Positions 36,535 to 47,073 of a stretch of 64,000 bases of DNA are shown in pieces. The position numbers and the translations under genes were made by a program. Origin of the DNA: Amyloporia xantha (Eukaryota > Basidiomycota > Agaricomycetes > Polyporales > Adustoporiaceae); assembly GCA_036971615.1 (NCBI GenBank), contig JAYKKR010000004.1, positions 1,364,001 to 1,428,000 of the forward strand, given 5' to 3'. The stretch's first letter is position 1. The number at the start of each line of letters is the position of its first letter. The notes below the pieces were generated by a model. The model saw nothing but the letters and a program-made list of their open reading frames with translations. It had not been told where the DNA came from and did not search any database.

Positions 36535-37690
36535 ATGCCCGCCGCAGACTACTCTATAATCGTCCCTGCCTACAAGGAAGCAGGCAACCTGCGCCCGCTT
36601 GTTACTCGTATCTTCGCTGCGTTGAGCCGCGTCGACTCGCCCGTTCCAGCATCGCATGTGGAGGTCATCATCGTGGACGACAACTCGCGGGATGGCTCGG
36701 AGGAGGTTGTGCAGACCCTCCAGCGGGAGGGTTATGATGTCCGCATCATCGTCCGGACGACTGAGAGGGGGCTGAGTAGTGCGGTCGTGCGGGGTTTCCA
36801 AGAGGCACAAGGGGATAACATGCTGTGTATGGATGCTGATCTGCAGGTGAGTTTGTTTTGCTGTTGGCTTTCGTGTTGTCCATCCGCTGCTCGTAATCGG
36901 TTTCGAGGCCTGGAACTGGCCCTGTCAGTCGGGATAAAGCTGTGTATGGGCTGCTCTGTTCATACATTGAAAGCTTTATTTCGGTCTCTAGAAATAGAGA
37001 GTGGCTTTCGTAGATTCACGTTATGAGAGTCCCACATCTGCACTGTATTGAGATGTTGGAGATCGCTAGACTAATTCGTTATTTTAGCACCCGCCTGAAT
37101 ATGTACCACAAATGCTCTCCGCTCTCTCGCCTGTAAAACAATTCGTGCTTGGCACGCGATACGGCGGAGGGGTTGGTGCTATCGACGAGGGCTGGCCGCT
37201 CTACCGTCGGATCATCTCTGGCGGCGCACGCATGCTCGCACTGCCCCTCACCTCCGCGAGCGACCCCATGTCTGGATTCTTCGGCATCCGCAAAGAATCA
37301 GTGCGTACCCTTTTCTTTTCATAGGTGTTTCTGCCCTCCTACCTACCGCACCGTCTCCAGTTCCTAAAAGCGCGAAACCTCAACTCGCAAGGCTTCAAAA
37401 TCGCGCTCGACCTGCTCGTGAAGGCGCAGATTCCGTCCAATGCGATCGCAGAGGTGCCCTTCGCGTTTGGCCTCCGCGCGGCGGGCGAAAGCAAACTAAC
37501 GAGCAAGGTCATTATGCGTTATCTGACTCAGCTTCTCGAGTTGTACTGGTTTGCATACTCGGGTGTGGTTGCATTTTTGTTCCTGCTGTTCTTTGCGTTG
37601 TTGGTGTTGTTGGTACGGTATATTTGGTACATCGGCGAGGAGCCCATGATTACGGTCCCGATTAGCAGGGGAAGGGGAGGTGGCCCGTAG
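36535..37690 (+). CDS. DPM1: dolichol-phosphate mannosyltransferase
   Basis: Exons 36535-36846, 37088-37300 and 37361-37690 give 284 residues. GT2 family features are plain: YSIIVPAYKEAGNLRPLV, IIVDDNSRDGS, the DAD metal-binding motif in CMDADLQHPPE, GTRYGGGVGAIDEGWPLYRR and SDPMSGFFGIRKES joined to FLKARNLNSQGFKIALDLL. The C-terminus carries a hydrophobic helix (FAYSGVVAFLFLLFFALLVL) that would anchor the enzyme in the ER membrane, as in the single-subunit type known from yeast. The enzyme makes dolichol-phosphate-mannose for N-glycans, O-mannosylation and GPI anchors. Intron 2 is taken as 37301-37360 (60 nt). A 24-nt alternative would insert residues absent from the family and is too short to splice. 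Confidence 0.93.
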
Positions 37691-38570
37691 GTACCCGTGG
37701 ACATTTGTATACACAGTACGTATATATGATAGTTATATACCCGCCGGACGTTTGCTAGACATGCATGAAGTCTGCTGAAACTTCCGGGCTGATTGGAGTG
37801 GACGACAGCGGAGATGTCGTCGGAGACGCGAAATGGACCAGTGGGCAGGGATTGAAATGATAAGTTGAAGAGTCATCATATACAAGAAACTGATGTTCCG
37901 TATACTAATTAAGGATGCAATGTCGAGATGGATTTCCAATCCAAGCCTTTGGGAGATCTTTCTACTATTTTGTTTTGCCTTTCCGTCCATTGTTGCCCTG
38001 AGGGGCGTCGGCGTTGCATAATTGACAAGCTGTTCATGCGACAACACAAAATCTGTCGGAGCTGTAGGGCCTGTTCCTAAGTAGCTTTTCCGTTACTATG
38101 ATACATGGAAGGCGAAGTCGTACATGACATCGGCAGCCTATCACTCAACAGAGGATATCGATTAACTGCTCCAGAAGATACATGAAATCTAGGCCTGATG
38201 GTTCGCGCTTTTGTGATCTATTATATGCATGCGCAGGTGTACATTTATGCATTGTTCGTGCGCCAAATGATCTCATTGCACAAAAGTCTGCGTGATGACT
38301 ATCCGCAAATAGGTTCGAGCACTGGTAATTCAAGTGCAGGCTTCTGTGGAGATAACAGTACACAGAGACAGCTCTATATCGCAGGCGGTTATAATGTCTA
38401 GGCCATCTAATTCTATATTATACATGACGGCGGGTCAGAAAAGACTGTTGCCAAGTGGTAGAGGTAGTCAGAGAAGAATATTCAACCCTTTCACTAAGTT
38501 GCGTGGACCCACCAGAGGATCTATACCCGTGGAGATTCGTCAATGCGACTGAATGAGTCTGTTCTTGCGC
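37691..38570. other. intergenic between convergent genes
   Basis: 3' flanks of DPM1 (plus) and the DUF6533 gene (minus). The short frames here show no family signature. Confidence 0.4.
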
Positions 38571-40285
38571 TCAAGACTTCCCCATCGAAAGCTCTCGAGT
38601 ATAGCCATCCGAAGCATCCACTAGTTGTTCATCAACACCCCATTCGAGCCCCTCGTCACAGTGGCTACGTGTGAGTAGATCTGGCGTATCAGGCGGTCGC
38701 ACCCCCTGTTGGAGTTCCACCGATCCAGCGCGAAATATCATGGTTGAGAGTTGGGACTGAGATTGCGGGACTTCCGACGTCGAATCGAGAGAGGGCGAGA
38801 GCTGCGATGGAACAGTATCCCCTGTAGTAAAACGCGTTTGGCGAATGTCAAGTATAAGACGCGAGATAATAATAGCTGAAATGCTATCGTACTGTTAGCA
38901 TTGTCTGTCATATGATTAAGAGAGAGACAAACCCAGCTGTGAAAAAGCCAAAGAACTGAAAAGTCTACATAGTATCATTACTAGCCATTTTTGGTCCTAA
39001 TGCATCGCTTCGGTGTACTTACATTGCGGAGGTATAGAATTATCTGTGCGATATTTAGGCTGAGGAGGAGGCTGGCCGTGATTTACATGCTCAGTAATTT
39101 CCAGCAGACTGGATCCCTAGGTGTGACACGAACCAAAAATACATCGTACCTATGACCAATTATATCGTAATCATGACGAGTCACAAGTGATATTCACGTA
39201 CCATCTCTCCAGAGTAATCTTGCGAGTGAATCTTTGACAGCCTCTCGCCTGGGATGATTCCAGATATCATAGGTATTGTACCAAGTCACAAGAACCACTA
39301 TGAGATCGGATATGATCATAGACGCTCGTGTAACAATTAAGACTTGAGTCAAAGAACAAGGTGTCAATCGAATTATTTGATCACTCGTTTGACTGACATC
39401 ACCTCTGCAGTACGTATTAGCTACAAGTGACACAGCTCACTAGGCATGAACGTACTCTCTGCTAGATACGAGGGAGAAATCAGCTTGGGGAAGACAGAGT
39501 CCTTCAGAGGAATCTATGGAATACGACGTTTTGACGTTCGCAAACTTAGAGTCGCGTCAGCAAAGAGTTGTCAGAATTGTAACGACAAATCACACCAAAT
39601 TTGTGCCGACAGGGATCAATGCCAGCATGAGAGTAAGAGCGGGAAGTATCCAGTTGCGGTCGCTCATAGCATATACCCGAAGTGCCGATACAACTGCAAA
39701 TTGAGGTCATATCAGTTCAGTGTATACTTCCATCATCTCTCTTACCTGCCCATACAATGATAGAGAAGATCCCAAGTGCCGCCTGCGACCAGTTCACTGC
39801 CGTACAGCTTCAGATCTGCTCAGACAGTGCATTTAAACCTCAGATACAGGCCCGAAACATACCTCTATGGGGAATATATTATCAGGGACAGCTGACGCTG
39901 CTTGATATGCATTATACCACGCACCACGACAGTGTCCCAGGAAAATATGAGGAGAATACCAGTCACGCCGAAAGCTAGCATGCTGAATCGATTCAGAAAG
40001 AACAGGTATTTGACACCAATCGCTTTGCTATTCCAGATTAATTCAACCTCTTGACCAACCGTAATGATGTACTCGTAGAAAATGAGTGCTAGTTCCATGT
40101 CTGTATGAGCAAGCGCATACGTCGTCCCAGGCCATGTACGTACCCGACATCGCCACGAAGCAATAGTTTCCATCCAGGCTGAGAATATCATTAACATTAA
40201 TATTTGAACCTGAGGCGAAGAGACCTACACTTCCTTCACCAAAGGAATTGCCGCCGCATGAGATTGAGTCGACGTCATCCCTCAT
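38571..40285 (-). CDS. DUF6533 multi-pass membrane protein
   Basis: Minus-strand gene starting MRDDVDSISCGGNSFG (exon 40144-40285). A 43-nt intron follows, then an exon from 40,100 with NYCFVAMSDMELALIFYEYI and TVGQEVELIW, the DUF6533 opening. Further in-order pieces are NWSQAALGIFSIIVWA (about 39,780), VSALRVYAMSDRNWILPA (about 39,690), LIVTRASMIISDLIVVLVTW (about 39,300), and a C-terminal segment AIIISRLILDIRQTRFTTGD running to TGA at 38,571. The family consists of basidiomycete proteins with about seven transmembrane helices and unknown function. Several boundaries, especially at 39,830-40,000 and 38,930-39,190, are unresolved, and I could not join every piece in phase. A partly decayed gene is possible. 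Confidence 0.65.
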
Positions 40286-41349
40286 CGGTCGGTTGCAACT
40301 GTGGGAGGGTGAACGTGAACGTAACAGCGGTCCAACCGCTCCACGACCTTCGTTTCACAACTATAAGTCAGACCGTGCGGTGAACACTGTTGAGAACAGC
40401 CACGGTGATCATTCGGTGATCTCATGTGACGAGAGCCTGAGTCCGGAACGCATATCTGCAACGGATGACCACTGGCAGGATGTTTGTTCTTCTCGTGAGA
40501 CAGAAATTCTCACATTTGATCAAGCATCAATGGCAATTGCACAGCCAGAGTTGGCAATTTGAGCGGTACGTACCGCTTGATATACGATCGAGGAGCGTCG
40601 CACCACCGCAGGCAACACAGTGACGGTCAGAACACACGCACCGTATCGACGTATATTCATATCACTACGATTCGACTATGCGACCTGGGGAAATGAAGTA
40701 CAATGACACAGTAATAAGTTCGAGTGATCATCATGTGCCTGAGCATTAGATCCGACCAGTAAGTCGGAACAGCAAGATTGAAAGATAGCAACCACAAGAT
40801 TGTTTGAGGCAGCACAGATATCAGGAGTCGCCCACATGCCTTGCGAGCATATCCGTCCCCTCACTGAGGACATCGAACGTATTCTCCCTTCGGAAGGGAC
40901 CAAGGGGTCAATGCAAATGGATGAAACCATGACCCCAGTCATTTGCAACCGTGTAATATGTCGGAAGTTTCCTGCATCAATTGCAATCTCGAAATATTGT
41001 GATAACATTGAGTGACATTGTGACTCATTTTGAGCATGAATTTCCGTTACAATTGCCTTATAAAGTCATCAGGGTCATTACAATGGCATTGCAATGGCGT
41101 TGCAACGGCGTCACAGTGATTGTGATGGATTGCAATCGAGCCGAAAACGCTTAGACGTTGAGTGCCATTACAAACCATTGCAAACCGGTCTGGAAATCTC
41201 CGACATATTAGACATCTGATTACGATCAGGCCAACCTGCAAAAGCCTAAAGGCCTGTGCTGCAGTGCATCAATCATCTGAAATATATATATTTGGGCGTT
41301 GGAGGGAAATTTGCCCGCTCTCGAGTCCACGACGGACATGGAGTAAACA

Positions 41350-41675
41350 ATAAGTAGCTTGCAGCGACGTAGTCCCAGGTTCTTTCCTTGCTGCGACTTG
41401 TCCACAGCGATGTCCTCAATGTGCCTCACACTTAGGAGCTCTCTCAAGAACTGGCACTCAATGAACACAGTACCAACCGCGACAATACGATCTGATGTTT
41501 TGTCGATGATGATAATGGAATAGTAAGAGCGGGGTACGGCGCGGATGGCGTTGAACTGTGCCACCCAGGCAGCTTCGTCTGGGTCGGTGACGACTGTCAA
41601 AACCGAGAGTTCTGCCAGATGATCACGCCTGTAATCTGTCGATGCATAAACGCGGAGCCTTCGTTTCTTCGTCAA
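41350..41675 (-). pseudogene. GNAT acetyltransferase fragment, glucosamine-phosphate N-acetyltransferase-like
   Basis: The minus-strand frame contains LSVLTVVTDPDEAAWVAQFN, SYYSIIIIDKTSDRIVAVGT, VFIECQFLRELLSVRHIEDI and AVDKSQQGKNLGLR, a clear match in order to fungal Gna1 (GNAT fold, UDP-GlcNAc pathway). The homology stops after LGLR at about 41,367. The C-terminal strands that complete the acetyl-CoA site and the catalytic tyrosine region (the usual GFxxKxxEM end) are missing. The expected start is replaced by unrelated residues (MTKKRRLRVYASTDYRR). No good donor follows LGLR. It is best read as a truncated gene copy; the parent gene should lie elsewhere. Confidence 0.65.
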
Positions 41676-42660
41676 GGTCAGACAACGGCTTAACTATGAC
41701 TATAGCTAAGGTGAGTGGTCGGGGCTCGCGGCCACCTCCACAAGACAATCAGGATCGACTGCCTGCGTCACGCCAATGGTATGGTTTGCGACACATCAGG
41801 CAGGGGTGGCTACCGCTTTGAACATGATCGGGAGACTTAGAGAACTTGGGAATGTGTGCAAAATTTGACGGGATTAAGACCTTCGGCGAAGACCTAACTG
41901 AGTTTGAAAAGACCTACTCGTTTTGGTAACGGTTTCTGCTAGCTGGGATTGAAATGACCTACCGTATTTAGTAAGTGAGTACAATCATTTTGAGCCCAAG
42001 GCCAATGATATTCAACTTTCTGCTTGTGTATTCACATCTCAATACAAATATCTATTTGGTAATACTTTTTTTATATTCAGCAACAGACTGAGACCAAAAA
42101 ATTGTATTTGAAGCAAATTTTGTATGGAAAAACCCCAAATTTGGCTCAATCTCAGCTCATACATGCATACTCAATTACAATCCTAAGAACAATAGATTCT
42201 AGCCTTGTACTGACATACATAAAGTTTGATGGACCATATCAATTGCAAATTGAAGTTGTGATTTGAATAGATGGTGCATAGCACCTCAAATTTGAATTGT
42301 TCTATCTCTTACATGGAGGAACTATCCCTTCTGGGATATGCTACTAGAACATTGTTCAGCTTTCCTAGCAGCTTGTATGGCTTAGTCAGTGTCATCATAA
42401 ATATTTTGGAGAATCCTGAATGTATAGATGAGCAATTTGAACAAAAAATATGCAAACTAGCATCAAAATTGCATTTATTGACCCTGTTGCACAGCAGAGA
42501 ATTTTTTTTGGTGGACCAGAAATCTACTGTATGTTTACATGTACTTGTAGGATGGATGGGTAGACCTACTATACTATTTGTCTTCTAAGTTTGCAGTCAC
42601 TAGGTCACTCTGTGCATATGAAAATGAATTAATTTTAATTAATTTAATTAATTTCTTGTG
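41676..42660. other. AT-rich island bordering the inverted repeat
   Basis: From about 41,860 to 42,660 the sequence becomes markedly AT-rich, with A/T homopolymers and a perfect AATTAATT-type run at about 42,627-42,652, unlike the GC-richer flanks. No coding frame with a family signature is present. It ends about 230 bp before the left arm of the large inverted repeat. It may be a decayed transposable element or other insertion; no terminal repeats were identified. Confidence 0.5.
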
Positions 42661-42706
42661 GCCATGCCACACCTATAAACTGAGTGCCCCTTCTTCCTCT
42701 CGAACT

Positions 42707-42738
42707 GCGAAACGTCACAGATCATGTGATAGCGTGAC
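42707..42738 (+). promoter_or_regulatory. CRE/E-box-like promoter module, copy 1
   Basis: A 32-bp module reads GCGAAACGTCAC, then TCATGTGA, then GCGTGAC with short variable spacers. It lies 171 bp upstream of the ATG of the kinase gene at 42,909. Copy 2 at 46,750 matches it at 28 of 32 positions although the surrounding sequence does not align. ACGTCA is a bZIP/CRE core, and CATGTG is an E-box variant. A TATAAA lies at 42,673-42,678. Confidence 0.5.
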
Positions 42739-42908
42739 GGACCTGCGCGTCGGTGAGCCACGCTTGTACAGTGGGGCCATAGGAAATCTTGCTTCCTCCT
42801 CAAACCTAGTACACCTTGATATCTTGCGTTAGCTTTGAGTAAATCTATTGCTTACCTACTCGTGAGCACTACGACCTTGGCGGACTCTAGAAAGGTCGTG
42901 TAGCTCTA

Positions 42909-45422
42909 ATGGACGATTTCGGCGCATCCATTCCTCAATACAACCCAGAAGAATTCATCTCCAATGTCCTTCCGCCACTGCGAGATGGACTGGAAGTCAA
43001 CAAGGTCCTGGAAAAACTACGAGAAGGCCCAGATCCTGCAATAAATAGCGATCATCGGTGGAAATGGTTTCAGAAGGATCCTGTCAAAATGAATCTATCA
43101 GAAAACACCGCTTTCAAGCCACTCGAAGAATTGGCAGACGCGATTACCGAAGGTACTGGTCTGGGTAACGAGTACAGACTTCTGGACTTTATGAACAACC
43201 CGAATGCAGTGCCGGAAAGCACACATCGACGCTCACAAAGTCGCCCAGATGGGTACTTCGTCCTACGTAGAAAGCGCGGCAAGAAGACACGAATGCTTTG
43301 GAGCGACGTTGTCCTTGCTGCCGAATACAAGCTGCACACCTTCAATAAGGACAAATACGATGTAAGCGGTGGACTTGGGCTCATATTGAATACCCGATTA
43401 ATTGGCTTCTTTTCAGGATGTGGTCAAGGTCGCGTGGAGTATGCATCATTGCATGCGCGAGGATCCCTGCCGTAGATTCACATACGGCCTGACGATTGAG
43501 AACACAGAGATGAGGCTTTGGTTTTGCAGCCGTAGTGGTGCGATAGTCTGTGAGCCGTTCGACTTTGCTACGGTGAGGGACACCGATTCAGCCAACTTGA
43601 TCTATGCTCACATTTCCTACAGGAGCACGAAAAGGTGGTTGAAGTCTTCCTGAGGTTCATGTACGCGAAGAAGCATGAAGTGGGATGGGATCCTACCGTC
43701 GAACGTGTCGCTGTAAAGAAGAACGCACCGCCATGCTATGACTACACTTTGAAGAACAAGGCAGGGGAAGAAACAAAGTATCGGACCGTCGAGATCATAT
43801 CCGACAGCGGTGCCAACCCGCTGCGTGGTCGAGGTACTCGAGTGTGGAAGGTGCAAAAGGTGGTCGACGGAACTCCATGTGGCCCTTATTTTGCATTGAA
43901 AGACTGCTGGATCGATTCGGATCGTGCCAGGGAGGGCGACATTCTAGAAGAGCTGAACAATTCGGCTCCTCTCCGTGGAGAGGACGTTCCTTTCGAGAAT
44001 TATCTGTTGACCGTTATTTGCCATTGGGACGTTCATATCTGTGGTGCAGTCGACGATACTATGGCACCTACAAAGCGGGGCTCTGTACCGATGAAGGTTC
44101 GTTCCTCATTTGGCGTTGAACCCTTGCAACCTTCGATGCCCGTGCGCTCTGTCGGCGGGCCATCAGGTACAGGTACTGGCCATGACATCTCTCCTGAGGA
44201 GCACAGAGCCCATGCATCTTTACCGCTGCCTACCTACTCGTATCTTGGCAAGACGCACTATCGCATTGCGTTTGAGGAAGTCTGCGACACCATAAGAGAC
44301 TTGACCTCATTGAATGAGATATGCCGTCTACTGGCTCAAGCGGAGCATGGTAAGATATCCTTCTCGAAACGTGTGCCCTTTTACTGACAATTTTGATAGC
44401 GTTGCAAGGTCTTCATGGGCGTGGATGGGTTCATCGGGACATCAGTACAGGAAATCTTTTTGTTCACGAAAACAACATCAAGTTGAGTGATCTCGAATAT
44501 GCGCGGAAGATGCATGTGACAACGACGCACGAAATTCGTACTGTGAGTACCCTCATTATGTGGATAATATCTGTGGTTCTAAATGTCTTCGTTACAGGGA
44601 ACAGCTGAATTTATGGCGGTGGAGGTGAATGCCCGGATGTACCAGTTCACTCCTGACGGCATGCGCTTTGAGGGGCAACTACCCCCCTTTCAATACAACC
44701 CCATCCACGATCTCGAATCTGTCTGGTGGATCGCGATGTATTTCGTGTTCAACAAACGCATCGTCAGTGTTGGAGACACTCCCGCATCGTGGGACACTAT
44801 GCAACAGCAGTATTTTGCTCGCGACCTCTTCTACACGGGATTGAACAGACGTACGGCCCTTCTGGACTCAGTGGATATTGAGAATGGTCTGCTCAAAGTC
44901 TGTCCATCTCTTCTCGAAGCCGGAAAAAAGTTACAGGATGTGCGAAAGCTCTTGAAGAAGCGTTACAAGACCGCCGAGGCTAAACTACTGGTATCTCGCA
45001 TCGACCATCACGCTGTCGACGGTCTGCATGAACAATGCGCGGAGCACTTCAGATGCATGGCAGAAGCTTTAGACCGTAAGGGAGAGGTCATTATTTCTAT
45101 GTTTGAGAGCACGAAGCAGAAGGTCGAGGAGGAAAACGACAACATACATGACGAGGCCGAGGAAGAAGAGACCGATAATCCTGTGTCCAGGGATGATCGT
45201 CCAGAGGCCTTGGTTATAGGGCGAGCGGGACGCGATGTAGACTCGGAGCTCCACCGAATGGAAGAAACCGCCAGGCGCACTGTAGGAGGTTCCGATTTGG
45301 CGGAGCCAGGGCTCCCGAACTCCCAGGAGAGGAAGGGCGTCAAGCGGTCGAATCCCAGCGTACTGGAAGAGGAGCCTGACGCCCCGGCAACGAAACGAAG
45401 AGCAAACACGCGGGGAGAGTAG
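42909..45422 (+). CDS. FunK1-type protein kinase (D), 5'-truncated copy
   Basis: Exons 42909-43361, 43417-43572, 43623-44349, 44400-44542 and 44598-45422 give 767 residues. Kinase landmarks include GRGTRVWKV, ALKDCWID (putative ATP lysine), GWVHRDISTGNLFV with the HRD aspartate, and SDLEYA where DFG is expected. The tail is acidic then basic (PATKRRANTRGE). Compared with its partner at 57,082-59,716 it lacks the first 43 residues, because the inverted-repeat homology ends just upstream of an internal ATG (MDDFGASIPQYN). The truncation spares the kinase region, so the protein may still function if it is transcribed from the sequence now lying upstream. FunK1 substrates are unknown. Confidence 0.85.
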
Positions 45423-47073
45423 CAGACTGTTGAGGTTGAATCGTCGTCCTCTACTACCTCTGCGGCTCTCACACGGCGGGCCATTGATTCTACGCGACCC
45501 GGAACCAGCAGCGGATCGCGTCGTGACCAGTTCTGTTAATGACGCTGTCCTGAAAGGTCAGTTTATCTTCACTGGTATAGTATTCCTATTTGCTTTCGTT
45601 GGTTTCTGCTTCGTAACTGTCGCTGCTATCCCTATGCATTGGAATCCAGTATGTATTGTTGTAGTATACTAATATATTGAGATACTGTAATGTATCTAAA
45701 ATCCTTCTTCACCGGAGGTGCTTATGCTACCCGTCTATCTATCAATATTGTGAGTTGCTCGGCGGTGGCGGGATGTCTTTTCGAGGCAGCATTCTACCTG
45801 AATACAGCCTTGGCAGGCTTTCGATCCGGCTGATCGTACACACATTGATCGCTGATTATAAGACGTATCGTAGCTCTACCACCATTCAATGACTCTGTGG
45901 ACCACATTTACACGGACACGGGCTTACGAGGGACGACGTGTAGCTACCCGGGGCCTGGGCGGAGGATTCGTAGGCCGTCGGCTTGTATACGAACAAGTTC
46001 CAAGCCAGTCGTAGACGATGTGAGTTCTTGCTGGTTTTGTGATAGCTTACCTTATGTACTGTACCTTTGCTTTGGCACGTTCGAACACGCACCCGCCGCT
46101 GGGGGGCTTGTTAAGGACTCATTGCGATTTTCAGTATCGCTGTATACTTGCGTTATATCGTGCCGATTCCGTCGCATTGTGTGAATTTGATGCTGGTCTG
46201 AAGCCGTTCGTGTTTGAATTCCTGGACCATCGGCCAGGAATTTCCTTTTGTCCACCATGAGTCGATTGGGACAACACAACCGTTAATCAATGTGGTGCAG
46301 GGTCGGGAATCGACAGACAAAGGTGTACTCGTCTCGTTGCAGTGTGACACTGATCCAGAAGCGAGGGATTCTTGGCGGACAATGGCCTGGGGAATTGCTG
46401 ACCAGATCTGCTCTAGCGGTCACAGTCCCGAGAGAAGACAAGTCCTAGGGCGGAGGGCAGGGTTAAAAGAGTGACCATTTTAAAAGTTATTGGCCGGCAA
46501 AATATGCGCGCCGTTTGCAGCGAGTGGGACGCAGAGGACTCCGAACAGTGCGCCGTCAGTGTGCGCAGCCCTTTCAAGTCTACCTGAGACAAACCAACAA
46601 GAGGCCAGATATTCCGTGGCCTTTGCAGAAGATTATGGTCGAGCCAAGCGGTGTCTCGTATATTTATACATCGGAAAGGGAGATACAGAAACAAAGATTC
46701 TCCATACGAACACTGAACCGCGTGGTCAAGACTCGAAGCAGAGTCGAGCGCGAAACGTCACATGTCATGTGACTGCGTGACCCTACCAGTGTGGCCGACT
46801 GCGCCACACTTCATCTGTCTCACCATTCATATATTCCACTCGACGAGGAACGGATCCCTGCTACATCTCCCTCATACAGTGCTCACTGTTTTGCTATTAA
46901 TCACCTGCTGCGCATATTTGAGCAGCACCGCTTTGATTTACCCGTGGGTGGCCCCGCCTTGTATTCCGCTTACGGCTCTGATTTGAACTATTCCCTTTTA
47001 GAGCTTTGATCACTCTGTGGCTTTTTGCTGCATATATCTGTGGCCTGTGGCTTTACCATCTTGCTATAAAACC
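45423..47073. other. intergenic spacer of the left arm
   Basis: Separates the two kinase genes of the left arm. Nearly identical sequence lies in the right arm apart from one retroposon. Frames preserved in both arms (for example at 46,214-46,474 and 46,413-46,694) reflect recent duplication rather than coding constraint. The empty retroposon target site lies at about 46,061-46,073. Confidence 0.5.
46750..46781 (+). promoter_or_regulatory. CRE/E-box-like promoter module, copy 2
   Basis: Same 32-bp layout as at 42,707 (GCGAAACGTCAC, TCATGTGA, GCGTGAC), 292 bp upstream of the ATG at 47,074. Outside these 32 bp the two upstream regions do not align well, which argues for a constrained site. Confidence 0.5.

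Noticed and set aside
37301..37324. A 24-nt intron in DPM1
   Set aside because: Too short for the spliceosome. It would add residues (VFLPSYLPHRLQ) foreign to the family. The acceptor at 37,360 gives a normal 60-nt intron and the expected KES-FLKARNLN join.
45008..45484. 158-codon minus-strand ORF rich in Ser
   Set aside because: It is the antisense shadow of the last exon of kinase D. The mirrored frame in the other arm (57,020-57,475) has the same cause.
45430..46780. ORFs conserved in both arms of the inverted repeat (for example a 93-codon and an 86-codon frame)
   Set aside because: Both arms are recent copies, so any frame is conserved. The frames overlap each other on opposite strands and lack family signatures.
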